DNA from: Chloroflexaceae bacterium
Lineage (GTDB): Bacteria > Chloroflexota > Chloroflexia > Chloroflexales > Chloroflexaceae
Assembly: GCA_025057155.1 (NCBI GenBank)
Contig: JANWYD010000010.1
Span: 166,061-230,060 of the forward strand
Direction of reading: 5' to 3'
DNA length: 64,000 bases
Translations under genes and position numbers: made by a program
Notes under the pieces: generated by a model
What the model was told of the DNA's origin: nothing
The model's database searches: none
The model's input: the letters and a program-made list of their open reading frames with translations, nothing else
Shown: positions 45,195 to 54,891 of the stretch, in pieces
Layout of the letters: each line of letters begins with the position of its first letter
How positions within the stretch are numbered: position 1 is the first letter of the stretch

Positions 45195-47201
45195 TCACAG
45201 GACGCCATAGTCGGCTTCGATCTGCGAGCGGCCTGCGGGAACCGTCACCAGAGCGTAGCGCCGTCCCGCCAGGCGCCGTTCCATCTGGCGTGAAACGCTG
45301 CCATGAACGCGCACTTCGCGCAGGCTTGCTCCGCCGTGGCGCAGTGGCAGCAGCACCGCGGCCGTGCCGCCGGGATTGGCCGGAAAGCCCAGTTCAAAGG
45401 CAAGCCGTCGAGTAGTTGCATCCCAGATTATGCGCTCCGCGTAGGCGGCGGCCCTGGCCTCGCTGAAGGCCAGCCAGCGTTCCGCCGAAAGGATCGGCAT
45501 TCCCTGGGCAATGGCATAGTCCAGGCTCTCGTTGAGCCAGTATCCGACGTTGGCTGCCTTCTCGCCGCCGAACAAAAACGGGTCAACGTGGCATTGCAGG
45601 CCCAGGGCGGCCGGATAGCGGCGCACGCTCTCGGCGATCTGAGCGATAGTGACCGTGGCCGCGGTCGCGCCATCGAATCCGGCCTCGTGCCCCGTGTCAA
45701 AGACGCTCATCAGGTGCTCGTCAACCAGGTGCGTGGGTTGCTGATAAACGCTCAACAGCGTCCCGCGCTCATTGACGAAGCGCATAGGCAGGCCCGTGCC
45801 GCTGAGGTAACCGGCGGCCCACGTGCCGTCGGCCCGGCGCACGACCCCGCCAGCGTGGTAGTGGTCGAGGTTCATGCGCACGCCGTAGCGCGCCTGCACG
45901 AGGGCATTATCCACCCAGCCATACCAGAGAATACGGTGGGTGCGCACGGTCGGCGGCAGCGGGCCATAGCCGTACTTGATGAATTCGCTCCAGTACAGGT
46001 TGTAACCGGTTTCGAGACCGTCTTCCACATAGGGGTGCATCCCGAACTCGTGGCCGCGCTCGCGCCACTTTGCCAGGGTCGCCGGCGAGGGGATCGGATC
46101 ATCGTCTTTGAATAGCCTGCTCAGGACGGGGATCTCCTCAACGCTCCAGCGGGCTCTGCGGGCCAGCCGTCGGACGGTGCTGGTGCGGGGTGGCGTGTAG
46201 TAGACTGACACCGTGCCTCCGCGTCGCTCGACGGGGCCGAGCAGTTGTTCAATGTGGCTGACGCGGCTGCCGTGGGCATCGCCGGTAGCGACGATCAGCG
46301 CCGGCGCGCCGCCGGGGAAGTACCAGAGCCGGGGCAGCGGCGGTCCAGCCGCTGCGAGCTCTTCGATCACGCGGGCGAGCAGGCGCTGGTGCTCATCGGC
46401 CTGCGGGATGCCGATGCGATCGAGGTCAATCCAATCCACGAAGAGGTCGGTGGCGCGGAGCCCTTCCAGGTCGTCGCGTTCCTGGCCCGCGGCAGCCGGG
46501 TTGCCCTGCCGGATGAGGGCCACGCAGCGCGCCAGGTCGAAGGCCCACAGGGCGGTCATACCTTCGCCGAAGCGGCTCAGGGTCACAAGCGGATCGCCGT
46601 TGCCGCTGCGGGCGACGATGCGCGCGCCGTCGAGGGCCAGCCGGTCGTAGGGGCCATGGAGTTGCAGAATGGTTTCCTCGAGACCATCGAGTTCCGCCAG
46701 GCCGGTGACAATATAGAGATAATCGCCGGGCGCGGCAGCCCCCAGCGGGCGTACCCCGAACAGGCTGGCGAGCTTCGCATCGGGACGGATGCCGACAAGC
46801 GCGCCGCCGCGCCCGACATAGGCGCGCAGCAAAGCGACCTGGTCATTACGGACCGGCCCCGGCGCGAGAACCACGACGGAGAAGCCTGCCAGTTCCGCCG
46901 CACCGACTTGCTCCAGGGGCGCGCTGCGCAGGGTTGTCAGGCCTTCGGTGCGCAGGATCTCGATCAGGTATGGGCTGAAATCGGGATCGGCGGCCGGATT
47001 GGTAAGCACCAGCAGCGGCGCATCAGGGACGGGAACAGCCGAGGGCGGGGGATCAGCGAGGCCGCTGGCCCCGGCAAGGGGAGGCGCGAGACGGCGCTCT
47101 TCCAGGCCATACGTGAGCGCGGCGCCGCCAAGCGCGGCGCCCGCGGCAACACCGAGCAACTGGCGACGAGTCAGGCGGCGGGTGGCAAGCGGCTGGGTCA
47201 T
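45195..47201 (-). CDS. Tat-exported deacetylase-like protein with N-terminal glutamine-amidotransferase-like domain
   Basis: The 668-residue protein begins with a twin-arginine signal (TRRLTRRQLLGVAAGAALGG). Residues about 55-230 resemble a ThuA/GATase-type beta-alpha domain (PLLVLTNPAADPDFSPY, VVVLAPGPVRNDQVALLRAYV). The C-terminal half resembles a polysaccharide deacetylase barrel (ALIVATGDAHGSRVSHIE, REFGMHP-like GHEFGMHPYVED and later GLQCHVDPF). The start follows from the Tat motif; GCAGGT lies 8 nt upstream. Exported and folded with possible metal; exact reaction unknown. Removal of acyl groups from exopolysaccharide would suit the locus. Confidence 0.7.
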   Translation of the reverse strand: MTQPLATRRLTRRQLLGVAAGAALGGAALTYGLEERRLAPPLAGASGLADPPPSAVPVPDAPLLVLTNPAADPDFSPYLIEILRTEGLTTLRSAPLEQVGAAELAGFSVVVLAPGPVRNDQVALLRAYVGRGGALVGIRPDAKLASLFGVRPLGAAAPGDYLYIVTGLAELDGLEETILQLHGPYDRLALDGARIVARSGNGDPLVTLSRFGEGMTALWAFDLARCVALIRQGNPAAAGQERDDLEGLRATDLFVDWIDLDRIGIPQADEHQRLLARVIEELAAAGPPLPRLWYFPGGAPALIVATGDAHGSRVSHIEQLLGPVERRGGTVSVYYTPPRTSTVRRLARRARWSVEEIPVLSRLFKDDDPIPSPATLAKWRERGHEFGMHPYVEDGLETGYNLYWSEFIKYGYGPLPPTVRTHRILWYGWVDNALVQARYGVRMNLDHYHAGGVVRRADGTWAAGYLSGTGLPMRFVNERGTLLSVYQQPTHLVDEHLMSVFDTGHEAGFDGATAATVTIAQIAESVRRYPAALGLQCHVDPFLFGGEKAANVGYWLNESLDYAIAQGMPILSAERWLAFSEARAAAYAERIIWDATTRRLAFELGFPANPGGTAAVLLPLRHGGASLREVRVHGSVSRQMERRLAGRRYALVTVPAGRSQIEADYGVL

Positions 47202-47317
47202 GCGACATACCTGCGAGAAGCGATCAAATATCTCGCAGGATAGGGTACCAGAGGCGTCTAATCAAGGCATAAAACTTCTCGCCCTCTTGACTAACACGAT
47301 TGTTATGCGCCTGAGGG

Positions 47318-48877
47318 TTATCGGTTGCGGCTGAACCACCATGCAGCCACGCCAACAATCAGGAGCACCGGCGCCAGGGCGATGAACAGGATCTCGAGAC
47401 TCTCGCCTTCCCAGCGAGGCGGCCCCTCGATGACCGGCCGGTCCCGGCTTTCGTCTGGCAGCGGGGTTGGCGTCGGCACGGCTGTGGGGATGGGGGTGGC
47501 GGTAGGAAGCATCTGGGGGATGGGCGTAAAGGTCGGCTGGGGCGCCACTTCCGGGGCGGCCACTAGCGCGCTGGTGTACCAGATCGTCTGGCGTGTTCCC
47601 TGAACACCATCGGTTTCTGTGGTCATCCAGACGGCATGGAGCCGGTTGCCGCGTTCTACTGCCAGGCGCGGATACCGGGGCGCTGCGCCCGGTCCGGTCA
47701 GGGCTTCCGGCGCCGACCAGTTCAGGCCATCCCAGGTCAGGTGCCACAGCCGCTGCTCGTTGTCGCCGGTGATGGTTCCCAGTCCGACCATCAGCACGTG
47801 TATGCGTCCCGCGCCATCAGCAGCCAGACTGAAGCGTTGTTCAGAGGCAGTAGCGAGGCCAGGGCTAATCACTTCAGGCACGAGGCCGGGTGGCGACCAG
47901 GTGCGCCCGCCGTCGTTCGAGCTCTGGAAGAACACACTGCCGGAGATAGCGCTGGCATAGAGCGCAAGTAATTGCCCGCCGCGTCCCACTGCAAGGGTGG
48001 CTTGAGCGAGCTGGTCGTCGGGAGGACCTAGCGGGACCGGCGCCTCCCAGCTCTGGCCTCCGTCGGGGGAACGACGGTAGATCGGAAAGGCGGCTTCGCC
48101 GGGTTGTCCTGAGCCTTGATGTTCCCATAGCAGGTGGATCTGCCCCAGTTCATCGGCGCCGACCTGCGGGGTGCGATTGAAGCCATCGAGGAGCGAGAGA
48201 TTCTCAGCACGCGACCAGGTGAGGCCCCCGTCGGTTGAGCGGCGATAGCGCACGTCCTGGCAGGTGGGGCAGCGCCGGGCGGCCTGCTCGGAACGGCGCG
48301 AGGATGCGGCAAACACGACATGAAGCGTTCCGTCGGGGCTGCTGGCAATTGAAGCGGCGCTGCCTTCACCGAGAGTAGCCGGAGGGAGAAGCAGGGCCAT
48401 GCGTACGACATCGTCCCATGGCGTATGAAGGTACTGCAATCTGCTCTCAGTATTGGTGACAATGTGCAGCCTGGCATCGGGCGCGCTGATGAGGTTGCCG
48501 CGTATGGCAAAGCGCGGATTATTTATTGCCGCATCGCTGGCCAGAGGGGAAAAGGTGTCACCGGAGGAACGACGTTCGCGTAGCATTATTGGCTCGGTAG
48601 CGGACCACACACCGTCAACCCGTGCACGGTACATCAGGGCGTCAACTGATCTGGCCTGTTCGTAAATCCGTGTAAGGACGCTATACCAGATCACGTGGAG
48701 CCGGCCGTCGCCATCCACGGACAGGTCAGGAGCGAAGGCTACGCCGCTCGTGGCGGGGTCAGAGAGGCGTGCGGGCGCTTCCCAGGCCTCCGCGGGCCGG
48801 GCCCGTGCTGGTGACAGCGGAACGAGCGCTGCGAGACAGAGCAGGCACCATAGAAGTGTAACGCGCAGGTGAACCAT
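47318..48877 (-). CDS. membrane-anchored BNR (Asp-box) protein, sialidase-like fold
   Basis: The 519-residue protein has an N-terminal signal, then beta-propeller repeats with Asp-boxes RSTDGGLTW, RSPDGGQSW and SSNDGGRTW. A proline/threonine-rich linker, a transmembrane segment (about 497-514) and a basic SRNR tail follow. The Asp-box is structural, so sialidase activity is not implied; catalytic arginines were not identified. It is a paralogue of the following upstream gene (48885-50495), separated by 7 nt. Extracellular glycan binding or hydrolysis coupled to the Wzz-like gene is inferred from position. Confidence 0.75.
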   Translation of the reverse strand: MVHLRVTLLWCLLCLAALVPLSPARARPAEAWEAPARLSDPATSGVAFAPDLSVDGDGRLHVIWYSVLTRIYEQARSVDALMYRARVDGVWSATEPIMLRERRSSGDTFSPLASDAAINNPRFAIRGNLISAPDARLHIVTNTESRLQYLHTPWDDVVRMALLLPPATLGEGSAASIASSPDGTLHVVFAASSRRSEQAARRCPTCQDVRYRRSTDGGLTWSRAENLSLLDGFNRTPQVGADELGQIHLLWEHQGSGQPGEAAFPIYRRSPDGGQSWEAPVPLGPPDDQLAQATLAVGRGGQLLALYASAISGSVFFQSSNDGGRTWSPPGLVPEVISPGLATASEQRFSLAADGAGRIHVLMVGLGTITGDNEQRLWHLTWDGLNWSAPEALTGPGAAPRYPRLAVERGNRLHAVWMTTETDGVQGTRQTIWYTSALVAAPEVAPQPTFTPIPQMLPTATPIPTAVPTPTPLPDESRDRPVIEGPPRWEGESLEILFIALAPVLLIVGVAAWWFSRNR

Positions 48878-48884
48878 CTGATCG

Positions 48885-50495
48885 TCAGCGATTCCGGGAG
48901 CGTCGCCAGAGCGTCAGGGTGACCAAGATGATAACCAGACCGATAACCGGAACAAGCGCGAGCCCGTAAATGAACAGCGGGTTCGTGCCGCTAATAACCG
49001 AAGGCGGCGGAATCGTACGGATCTCATCGGGCAACGCGGATGGTGCGGGCGGTTGGCGCGGGATGGGAGTGGCGGGACCGTCTGGCGAACCAGGAAGGGG
49101 TGAACCGAGCGCGCCCGGCCCCGCGGGAGGTGTGGTGAAGGGCGTTGGCGACAGCGCGGGTGCGTCAACCGTGATGCTGCTGTGTAACACGCGCCGCTCA
49201 CCCCAACCACTCGCGTCGGTGTAACTGAACCAGACGGCGTGGAGTTGATTGCCTCTCGCGATCGCCAGACGAGGCCACATCGGCCGGTTGGCTGTGGCTG
49301 ACACAATCTCCGGCGTCGACCAGGACTGACCGTTCCAGGAGAGATGGAGCAGCATTGGAATGGGGGTGATGCTCTCTTCAAGGAAGCCGGGCATCACGAG
49401 ATGAACGCGGCCGGCGCTGTCGGTGGCCATGGCATAGCTGTCAAGACCGCGTTCCTCGGGATCGCGAGCGCGCACCCCAGGAATGATTTGCGGCGGGTTC
49501 CAGGTAGTACCTCCATCGTTTGAACTCTGGTAATACACGGTAGTCCCAATGGCGCTCCGATAGACCACAATTGGATTGTCTCCGGCCAGTCCCAGGGTGG
49601 TTTGCACTACCGGCCCATCAGCGGCGCTAAAAAACACCGGATCGCGCCAGGTCTTGCCGCCATCGTCTGATCGGCGGTAGACGCCAACGTTCGGTTGATC
49701 TAGACCGAGGTACCAATCGCTGCCGTGGTCCCAGACCAGGTGCACCCGGTCACGTCCATCAACCTTTACCTGCATCCGCTCATCGCCGCCGGGCAGTTGG
49801 GAGAGGTTGGCGCGCACCGTCCACGTCTGTCCACCATCAGTGGAGCGGCGATAGAAGATCTCGCTCAGCAAGCGGTTGCCTTCCTCGGTGCCGCTCAAAC
49901 CCTCGTTGTAGAAGGCATGCAACACCCCCTTACTATCAGCGGCGATAGCATTGTAGTAACTGCTACCCAGGCGCCATGGCCTGGTCCATGCGCCAGCAGA
50001 CCAGGCCTGCTCAGCCGGAGCGCGGACGGCGTTTACGTCGGTGCAGCCTCGGAAGAGCACATGCAGATAGCCGTCGGAGGTGGCGATGATACTGTTTCGA
50101 ACCGTATAACCACCCACACAGGTAAAGGCGATATCGTTCATCGGTGACCATTGCCCGTCGCGCAACACGCGGTAACGTAGCAGATCGCGCGAGGAAAGAT
50201 CGGGGTCGTTGGGATCGAGGGACGCGCCGAGGTCGCCACTGCCCCAGATCACGTGGATGGCGCCCTGGTTGTCCGCGGCGATATCGGGGAACCAGCCAAA
50301 GCGGTCATCGGAGATGTCAAAAAGGATGCTCCAGCCGCTGGATGCAAAGGCCGGACGTCCTGCTCCAGCTACTCCGAGCAACAGCATGCCGAGCAGAAAG
50401 ACCGGCAGGATTGGCCGCAGTGAGCGTAGAGCATTACGGGGCGCCGCACCAGGCCTGGCGAATATGATGAAGCGCCGGTTGGGCTGGTCTGTCAT
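48885..50495 (-). CDS. membrane-anchored BNR (Asp-box) protein, sialidase-like fold
   Basis: The 536-residue protein has a hydrophobic signal segment around 25-50. Propeller repeats carry Asp-boxes RSTDGGQTW, RSDDGGKTW and SSNDGGTTW. A proline-rich linker, a C-terminal transmembrane helix and a WRRSRNR tail close it. Its ATG overlaps the TGA of the Wzz-like gene by 4 nt (ATGA), so it is translationally coupled to it. The paired paralogue lies 7 nt downstream. The shared LPDE...TM...SRNR C-terminus suggests a common anchoring signal. Confidence 0.75.
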   Translation of the reverse strand: MTDQPNRRFIIFARPGAAPRNALRSLRPILPVFLLGMLLLGVAGAGRPAFASSGWSILFDISDDRFGWFPDIAADNQGAIHVIWGSGDLGASLDPNDPDLSSRDLLRYRVLRDGQWSPMNDIAFTCVGGYTVRNSIIATSDGYLHVLFRGCTDVNAVRAPAEQAWSAGAWTRPWRLGSSYYNAIAADSKGVLHAFYNEGLSGTEEGNRLLSEIFYRRSTDGGQTWTVRANLSQLPGGDERMQVKVDGRDRVHLVWDHGSDWYLGLDQPNVGVYRRSDDGGKTWRDPVFFSAADGPVVQTTLGLAGDNPIVVYRSAIGTTVYYQSSNDGGTTWNPPQIIPGVRARDPEERGLDSYAMATDSAGRVHLVMPGFLEESITPIPMLLHLSWNGQSWSTPEIVSATANRPMWPRLAIARGNQLHAVWFSYTDASGWGERRVLHSSITVDAPALSPTPFTTPPAGPGALGSPLPGSPDGPATPIPRQPPAPSALPDEIRTIPPPSVISGTNPLFIYGLALVPVIGLVIILVTLTLWRRSRNR

Positions 50496-52540
50496 GCGTG
50501 TGATGATGTGCCTTTCTTGCCATCATTATTGGCAATCTTGTCGTCATTGGCAACCCTATCATCTCGATTGACCGCGTCGGTGGGGTGACGACGGTTAGGG
50601 ATCCGCGCGCGACGCCGGCGGGGGAGAGCGTTGGCGCTTCGGTAGTTGTGGCTGGTAACGCGTATCGAGGGTGGTTCATCAGGTGGCGGAGTGATGATAA
50701 CCTCCGGGTGCGGCGTCCGGGGGCGCTGGAAATCCGGCGCGGCGGTTGCGTTGCCGTGCTCAAGTTCAAGCAGATCCTCCAGCGTGATGGTTTCCGGCGG
50801 CTCAGGGTCGAGAGCGCCATTGGCATAGCCGGTCTCAGGCGGCGTGTCGGTGACGGTCAGCAGCCGCGAGGCCGGGACAGGCGCCCAATCGGCGGGTGAA
50901 GGCGATGTGGCGGACGGATCACCGACCGCGATCGTTATGCCATTACGGTTAATAGAGACCCGAAAGCCGCCGTCGTTCACGCTCGCGGTGGAAGCGTCCT
51001 GGACGGCGCGAGAGGCCGGGGTGACGATCACGGCGCCCAGAAAGCGAGTATCAGGCCCGCCGGTCAACTGTTTGCGCGATTCGATCACTACCGAGCGGCT
51101 ATCGGAACGGCTGCTGACCACCAGAATGACCCCATCCACCAGGGGGGCCAGCAACCCCGCGTCTGGCCCTGCGAGGGCCGCCGGACCGTCGAAGATCACC
51201 ACGTCGGTTGCCTTGCGCGGATGTTCGAGCATATCCGGCCAGAAGACCATCGGAATCAGTTCGGAAAAGCGTGAGTAGCCGGCTTCTCGGCCCGACAGCA
51301 CCAGCAGGTTAGGTGTAGCCGTCTCGCGGATATAGGCCCACAGACTGCCAGGAACGCCGAACGGCTTGCCTTTGGCGTCGCTCCGATTGCGCCCGTTCGC
51401 CCGCTGATCAAAGAGGTGCGGGATGTGGGTCGTATCACTCTCGGTGTCGACCAGCAGCACGCGGTGCCCTGTGCGGACATACATTCTGGCAATCTCAATC
51501 GCGACGAAGCTACGGGCCGTACTGTTCTGCGGACTGCTAATCAGGAGCGTTCGAGGCAGCTTGCTGCGCGCCGCGTGAACGATGTTGGAATACAGCCGGT
51601 TGAGTTGCTCCTGGCGTCTACTCTCGGTCCGCCAGTTCTTGGTCGCATAGGTGGGGAGCTCAGAAAGTTCGCCGAGGCTTCTGACGCCGGTGCGGCTCTG
51701 CAATTCGCTGCTGGTGCGCCAGCGCTCATCGAGGCGGTCGAGGGCCAGGGCCGCGACGATCGCTATCAGCAACCCGCCGAGGCCGGCGGTGGCGAGGGTC
51801 AGAGCGCGCTTCTGGGGCAGGGGCGCCGAGGGAGGGCGAGCCGCCTCGAAGAGCGAGAGGGTATTGGCCGAGGTCTGGTTACTGAGATTAATGAGATTCG
51901 TATACTCATCAAGGTAGCGCTGGCGAGTCAATTGGAGCGCCTGGAGTTGTTGCTGAACATCCGAGATATCAATCGCCGACGTGAGGTTCTTGAGACGTTC
52001 CTCAAGCTCGGCGATCCTGGCGTCCACGGCTTGCAGGTTGGCCTGCGCTTCCTCGATGCGGCGGCTAATCTCGGCCTGCTGGGCGGCGACCTTTTCTGGA
52101 GCGTTGGGGGTATAGGCGATCAACTCCTCCGCTATCGCGTTGGCGATGGCAGCCGCGCGCTCTGGATTAGTGTCAGTAATCTTGATTTCGAGCAAATTTG
52201 CCCCGCGATCAACGCGGGTGGACAACATACGGTCACTGATGATCGGCCAAGGAAAAGGGAGTTGGAGCCGTTCAACGACAGGAGCAAGAATCACCTCACG
52301 CTTGCTCAGTGCGGCATAAAAACTGGCGAGGACGTTGCTCAATTCCACCTGCGCCTGGTTCGGCGCGCCGACCTCGAAGTTATTGCCCACCATCAGTGTG
52401 GCCTGCGAAAGGTAGATGTCGGGTTGTTGACGCAGGATATACCAGGCCGTGCCGACGGCAAGCGCTACCGACAGAGCAAGCACAAACCACCAGCGCAGGA
52501 AGAGTCGTATATATGTTAGAACATCTTGCCAGGTAAGCAT
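50492..52540 (-). CDS. Wzz/BY-kinase-like chain-length protein with degenerate P-loop
   Basis: The 682-residue protein has a Wzz-type region: a transmembrane helix (16-36), periplasmic domain with coiled coil (about 150-230, EAQANLQAVDARIAELEERL), a second membrane helix (247-268) and a cytoplasmic P-loop domain of the Wzc/CapB type. The P-loop segment SSPQNSTARS (335-344) lacks the glycine and lysine of the usual GxxGKS/T. Walker A' (VLLVD, 361-365) and Walker B (VVIFDGPA) are recognisable. The C-terminal 150 residues are low-complexity and not tyrosine-clustered. It is therefore probably a non-catalytic or divergent regulator of chain length. Confidence 0.83.
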   Translation of the reverse strand: MLTWQDVLTYIRLFLRWWFVLALSVALAVGTAWYILRQQPDIYLSQATLMVGNNFEVGAPNQAQVELSNVLASFYAALSKREVILAPVVERLQLPFPWPIISDRMLSTRVDRGANLLEIKITDTNPERAAAIANAIAEELIAYTPNAPEKVAAQQAEISRRIEEAQANLQAVDARIAELEERLKNLTSAIDISDVQQQLQALQLTRQRYLDEYTNLINLSNQTSANTLSLFEAARPPSAPLPQKRALTLATAGLGGLLIAIVAALALDRLDERWRTSSELQSRTGVRSLGELSELPTYATKNWRTESRRQEQLNRLYSNIVHAARSKLPRTLLISSPQNSTARSFVAIEIARMYVRTGHRVLLVDTESDTTHIPHLFDQRANGRNRSDAKGKPFGVPGSLWAYIRETATPNLLVLSGREAGYSRFSELIPMVFWPDMLEHPRKATDVVIFDGPAALAGPDAGLLAPLVDGVILVVSSRSDSRSVVIESRKQLTGGPDTRFLGAVIVTPASRAVQDASTASVNDGGFRVSINRNGITIAVGDPSATSPSPADWAPVPASRLLTVTDTPPETGYANGALDPEPPETITLEDLLELEHGNATAAPDFQRPRTPHPEVIITPPPDEPPSIRVTSHNYRSANALPRRRRARIPNRRHPTDAVNRDDRVANDDKIANNDGKKGTSSHA

Positions 52541-52558
52541 GGGCCAGTTCCTATCCGG

Positions 52559-53200
52559 TCAGTGGCTAAGCATAGGCGCCGGGTGGTGCAGCGCGTCGTG
52601 CTCGGATGCCAGTTGTTCCGCGGGCAACGGGTCGAGGGCCGGTCGCGAGCAAAGCCAGCGGGCCGCGTCCAGCAGGTTCGCCGCGATATGCGTTGGCGGG
52701 TGGCGATGCAGCTCAGGATGGTCAGGTTGCGAGCGGCCGCTCAGCACCAGTATCGTCTGGCAGCCCGCAGCCTGCCCGGTAGCGATATCGGACGGGGCAT
52801 CGCCGATCATATAGGCCGTGGAAAGCTCCACCTGGTACTCTCTGGCAAGATCGAGCAGCATCCCCGGCCGAGGTTTTCGGCAGCCGCAGGCCTCGTCGGG
52901 GCGATGCGGGCAGAAACGCAGATCGGTGATGGACGCGCCGTACGATGCCGCGATGCTCATCATGCGATGGTGAATCTCCGCCAGGGCGGAATGCGTCATC
53001 AGTCCACGGTTAACAGCAGCCTGGTTGGTGACGATAAAGATGCGAAAGCCGTGTTTGGTCAACAAGCGCAACCCTTCGAGCGCCCCCGGCAACCAGCGGA
53101 ACTCGTCCCAGGACTTCACGTGGTCAGCGCGGTTCTCATTGATGACGCCGTCGCGATCTAGAAAGACATTCCGCTGTACCTTCGAGAGTTGCCGGTTCAT
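52559..53200 (-). CDS. gmhB: D-glycero-D-manno-heptose-1,7-bisphosphate 7-phosphatase
   Basis: The 213-residue HAD phosphatase has the nucleophile motif FLDRDGV (Asp 15, Asp 17), VTNQAAVNRG, the zinc-binding group CPHRPDEACGCRKPRPG (Cys 97, His 99, Cys 105, Cys 107) and the acidic MIGDAPSDI. This is the GmhB/HisB-N layout. It removes the 7-phosphate of heptose bisphosphate in ADP- or GDP-heptose synthesis, upstream of surface glycans. A GHMP heptose kinase-like gene lies 1.7 kb away on the other strand. It precedes the Wzz-like gene by 18 nt. The last 35 residues are an extension. Confidence 0.88.
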   Translation of the reverse strand: MNRQLSKVQRNVFLDRDGVINENRADHVKSWDEFRWLPGALEGLRLLTKHGFRIFIVTNQAAVNRGLMTHSALAEIHHRMMSIAASYGASITDLRFCPHRPDEACGCRKPRPGMLLDLAREYQVELSTAYMIGDAPSDIATGQAAGCQTILVLSGRSQPDHPELHRHPPTHIAANLLDAARWLCSRPALDPLPAEQLASEHDALHHPAPMLSH

Positions 53201-53399
53201 TTTGTGTTAATGCTGCGAGCGCCGGGGTCGAGGTCCCTGGACAGAGCTGGATCCAGGGCGCCAGAGACGCTCGATAAGAAAAGACGGTCCTGCTGTAGCG
53301 CGCATAACGCAGGGTAGCGAGAGTTCCTAAAAATTGTCTAAACACGAACGGCGCAGATTTTACAGAACTGTTACAGCACGTCGTTTACAGGTGGCGCGG

Positions 53400-54332
53400 T
53401 TAAGGCGCCGCACTAACCTGAGCGAAAAACTCGACCCTGGTAGCCGTCTGGCTTGTGCTCACCGGAATGCTAATAGGGGCCTGGCCACGAGCGGGCGCGA
53501 AGGGCACCTCGATGGCCCCACCGCCGATGATCCCGACATCATCATAGGCGATCCCGACGACCCTGATATTGGCGAGATCACGGTTCAAGGGATTGGAGAG
53601 AATGCCGGTGATAGACGGCGGATCGCCCTGGATAAAGGCGACGTTGGACACGGGGAGTTCCTGCAGCGGTGGCGCCTGTACGAACTGTCCAGGGCGGATC
53701 AAAACCTCGATACGGGAAACAGTAAGGTTTGCGGGCAAATTCACCTGTTTAGCCACGCCCATTCGCTGGCCAGGGCCGATCTGGGCGATGCTATCGGTGT
53801 CGGCCAGCAGCACCACGCCGTCGGCATTGAAGGCGGCAACCTGGTAGCGCACGTTCTGGGCGAGCAGATTGGGATTGGGATTACTCACCACGAAGGCGTA
53901 GCTTGCCGTGCCAGCGCGTTGCCCGAAGCCCTGAGAGACAACCGTTAGCGGATTTGGGGCGGGGGTTGGTTCGCGGGTCGGCGGTTGCACGGGCGTCGGC
54001 GACGGGGTCGGCAGTGTCGGCTGTGGCGAAGGGACCGACGTGCCGATGATGGTACGGGTGGCGGCAAGTGCGCCGGAAAGGGTTGGCGTGGCCGCCGCAG
54101 CGGCGCCGGGCGATGGCGACCGGGTGGCGGTGGCCGGAATAGTTACGGTGAGCGCGGTTTCGGCGACGCGAGTCTGAGCGATGTTCTGGGGGGCGGTCGG
54201 GGTAGCAGTCACGACCATATGCGCCTCCGATGTCCACAGCCGGGAGGCGGAGCGGAGCAGCAATCCGAGGGCCATCAGAAAGAGCATGATCGCCAGCAAC
54301 GCTTTCCAGGAGATATGTATGCGCATGGTCAT
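53400..54332 (-). CDS. proline-rich anchored extracellular protein
   Basis: The 310-residue protein has an N-terminal transmembrane anchor (about 8-28, ALLAIMLFLMALGLLL), a long threonine/proline/alanine linker (about 45-125), and a beta-rich C-terminal domain with YAFVVSNPNPNLLAQNVRYQ and LSNPLNRDLANIRVVGIAY, resembling FxLYD/CARDB-type folds. I do not recognise an enzyme signature. ATG 54332 or 54326 could be the start; TTG 54335 is less likely. It is the first gene of the minus-strand cluster, facing the divergently transcribed heptose kinase. Confidence 0.65.
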   Translation of the reverse strand: MTMRIHISWKALLAIMLFLMALGLLLRSASRLWTSEAHMVVTATPTAPQNIAQTRVAETALTVTIPATATRSPSPGAAAAATPTLSGALAATRTIIGTSVPSPQPTLPTPSPTPVQPPTREPTPAPNPLTVVSQGFGQRAGTASYAFVVSNPNPNLLAQNVRYQVAAFNADGVVLLADTDSIAQIGPGQRMGVAKQVNLPANLTVSRIEVLIRPGQFVQAPPLQELPVSNVAFIQGDPPSITGILSNPLNRDLANIRVVGIAYDDVGIIGGGAIEVPFAPARGQAPISIPVSTSQTATRVEFFAQVSAAP

Positions 54333-54891
54333 CAAGCCTGGCTAGTAGTCGCCACAGGCAGATTATACCTCAAGCCCTCGGTGCGTTGCGAGCGCATTGC
54401 TATATAAAAAATAATGGAGAACCCCCACTTCCCCATAATCCTCGCTGAAGGGTCGGTTGAAGAAACCTGCGTTTCCCAGGAAACCTTCTGATGGTGAAAG
54501 TCGGCGCGGGCGCGGCCTCCCAGGAACGCCCTCATCGAAGAAAACCGCCTGCAGCGGGTGGCACGCCCATCCTGAGTCCTCCTGCCTCTTGCATGGCTGG
54601 TGAATCGGAGGGGGGCAGCCCTCCCGGGGGCGCTTTCATCGAAGATGGCAAAACCGAATTTCCCCTTGTTCCGGTTGAATAACCAACAAAGGTGCATCTA
54701 AACCGAATGTAAGCAGAGCAATCACATGATTGACAATATTGTTACAGAGGCGCTTCAGGCCTTCCACTTTCGCTACGAAGGACTATAATGCGAACGTCGG
54801 GTGTCCGTTAGTTGGGCGGGAAGGAGCCGCTGGCGTCTTCTTGAAGCATTGAACTAGTACAACGCACCATAAACGAAGAAAAGGGCACAAG
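54333..54891. promoter_or_regulatory. divergent intergenic region with plausible plus-strand promoter
   Basis: The 559-nt region separates two divergent genes and should contain promoters both ways. On the plus strand TATAAT (54784-54789) has TTCCAC 16 nt upstream (54762-54767), about 103 nt before hddA. TTGACA at 54730-54735 is too far (48 nt) from it. No minus-strand promoter was clear. GC-rich repeats of GAAACC also occur near 54460-54485. Confidence 0.4.

Noticed and set aside
54730..54735. TTGACA as promoter -35
   Set aside because: The next good -10 (TATAAT) is 48 nt away, far outside normal spacing.
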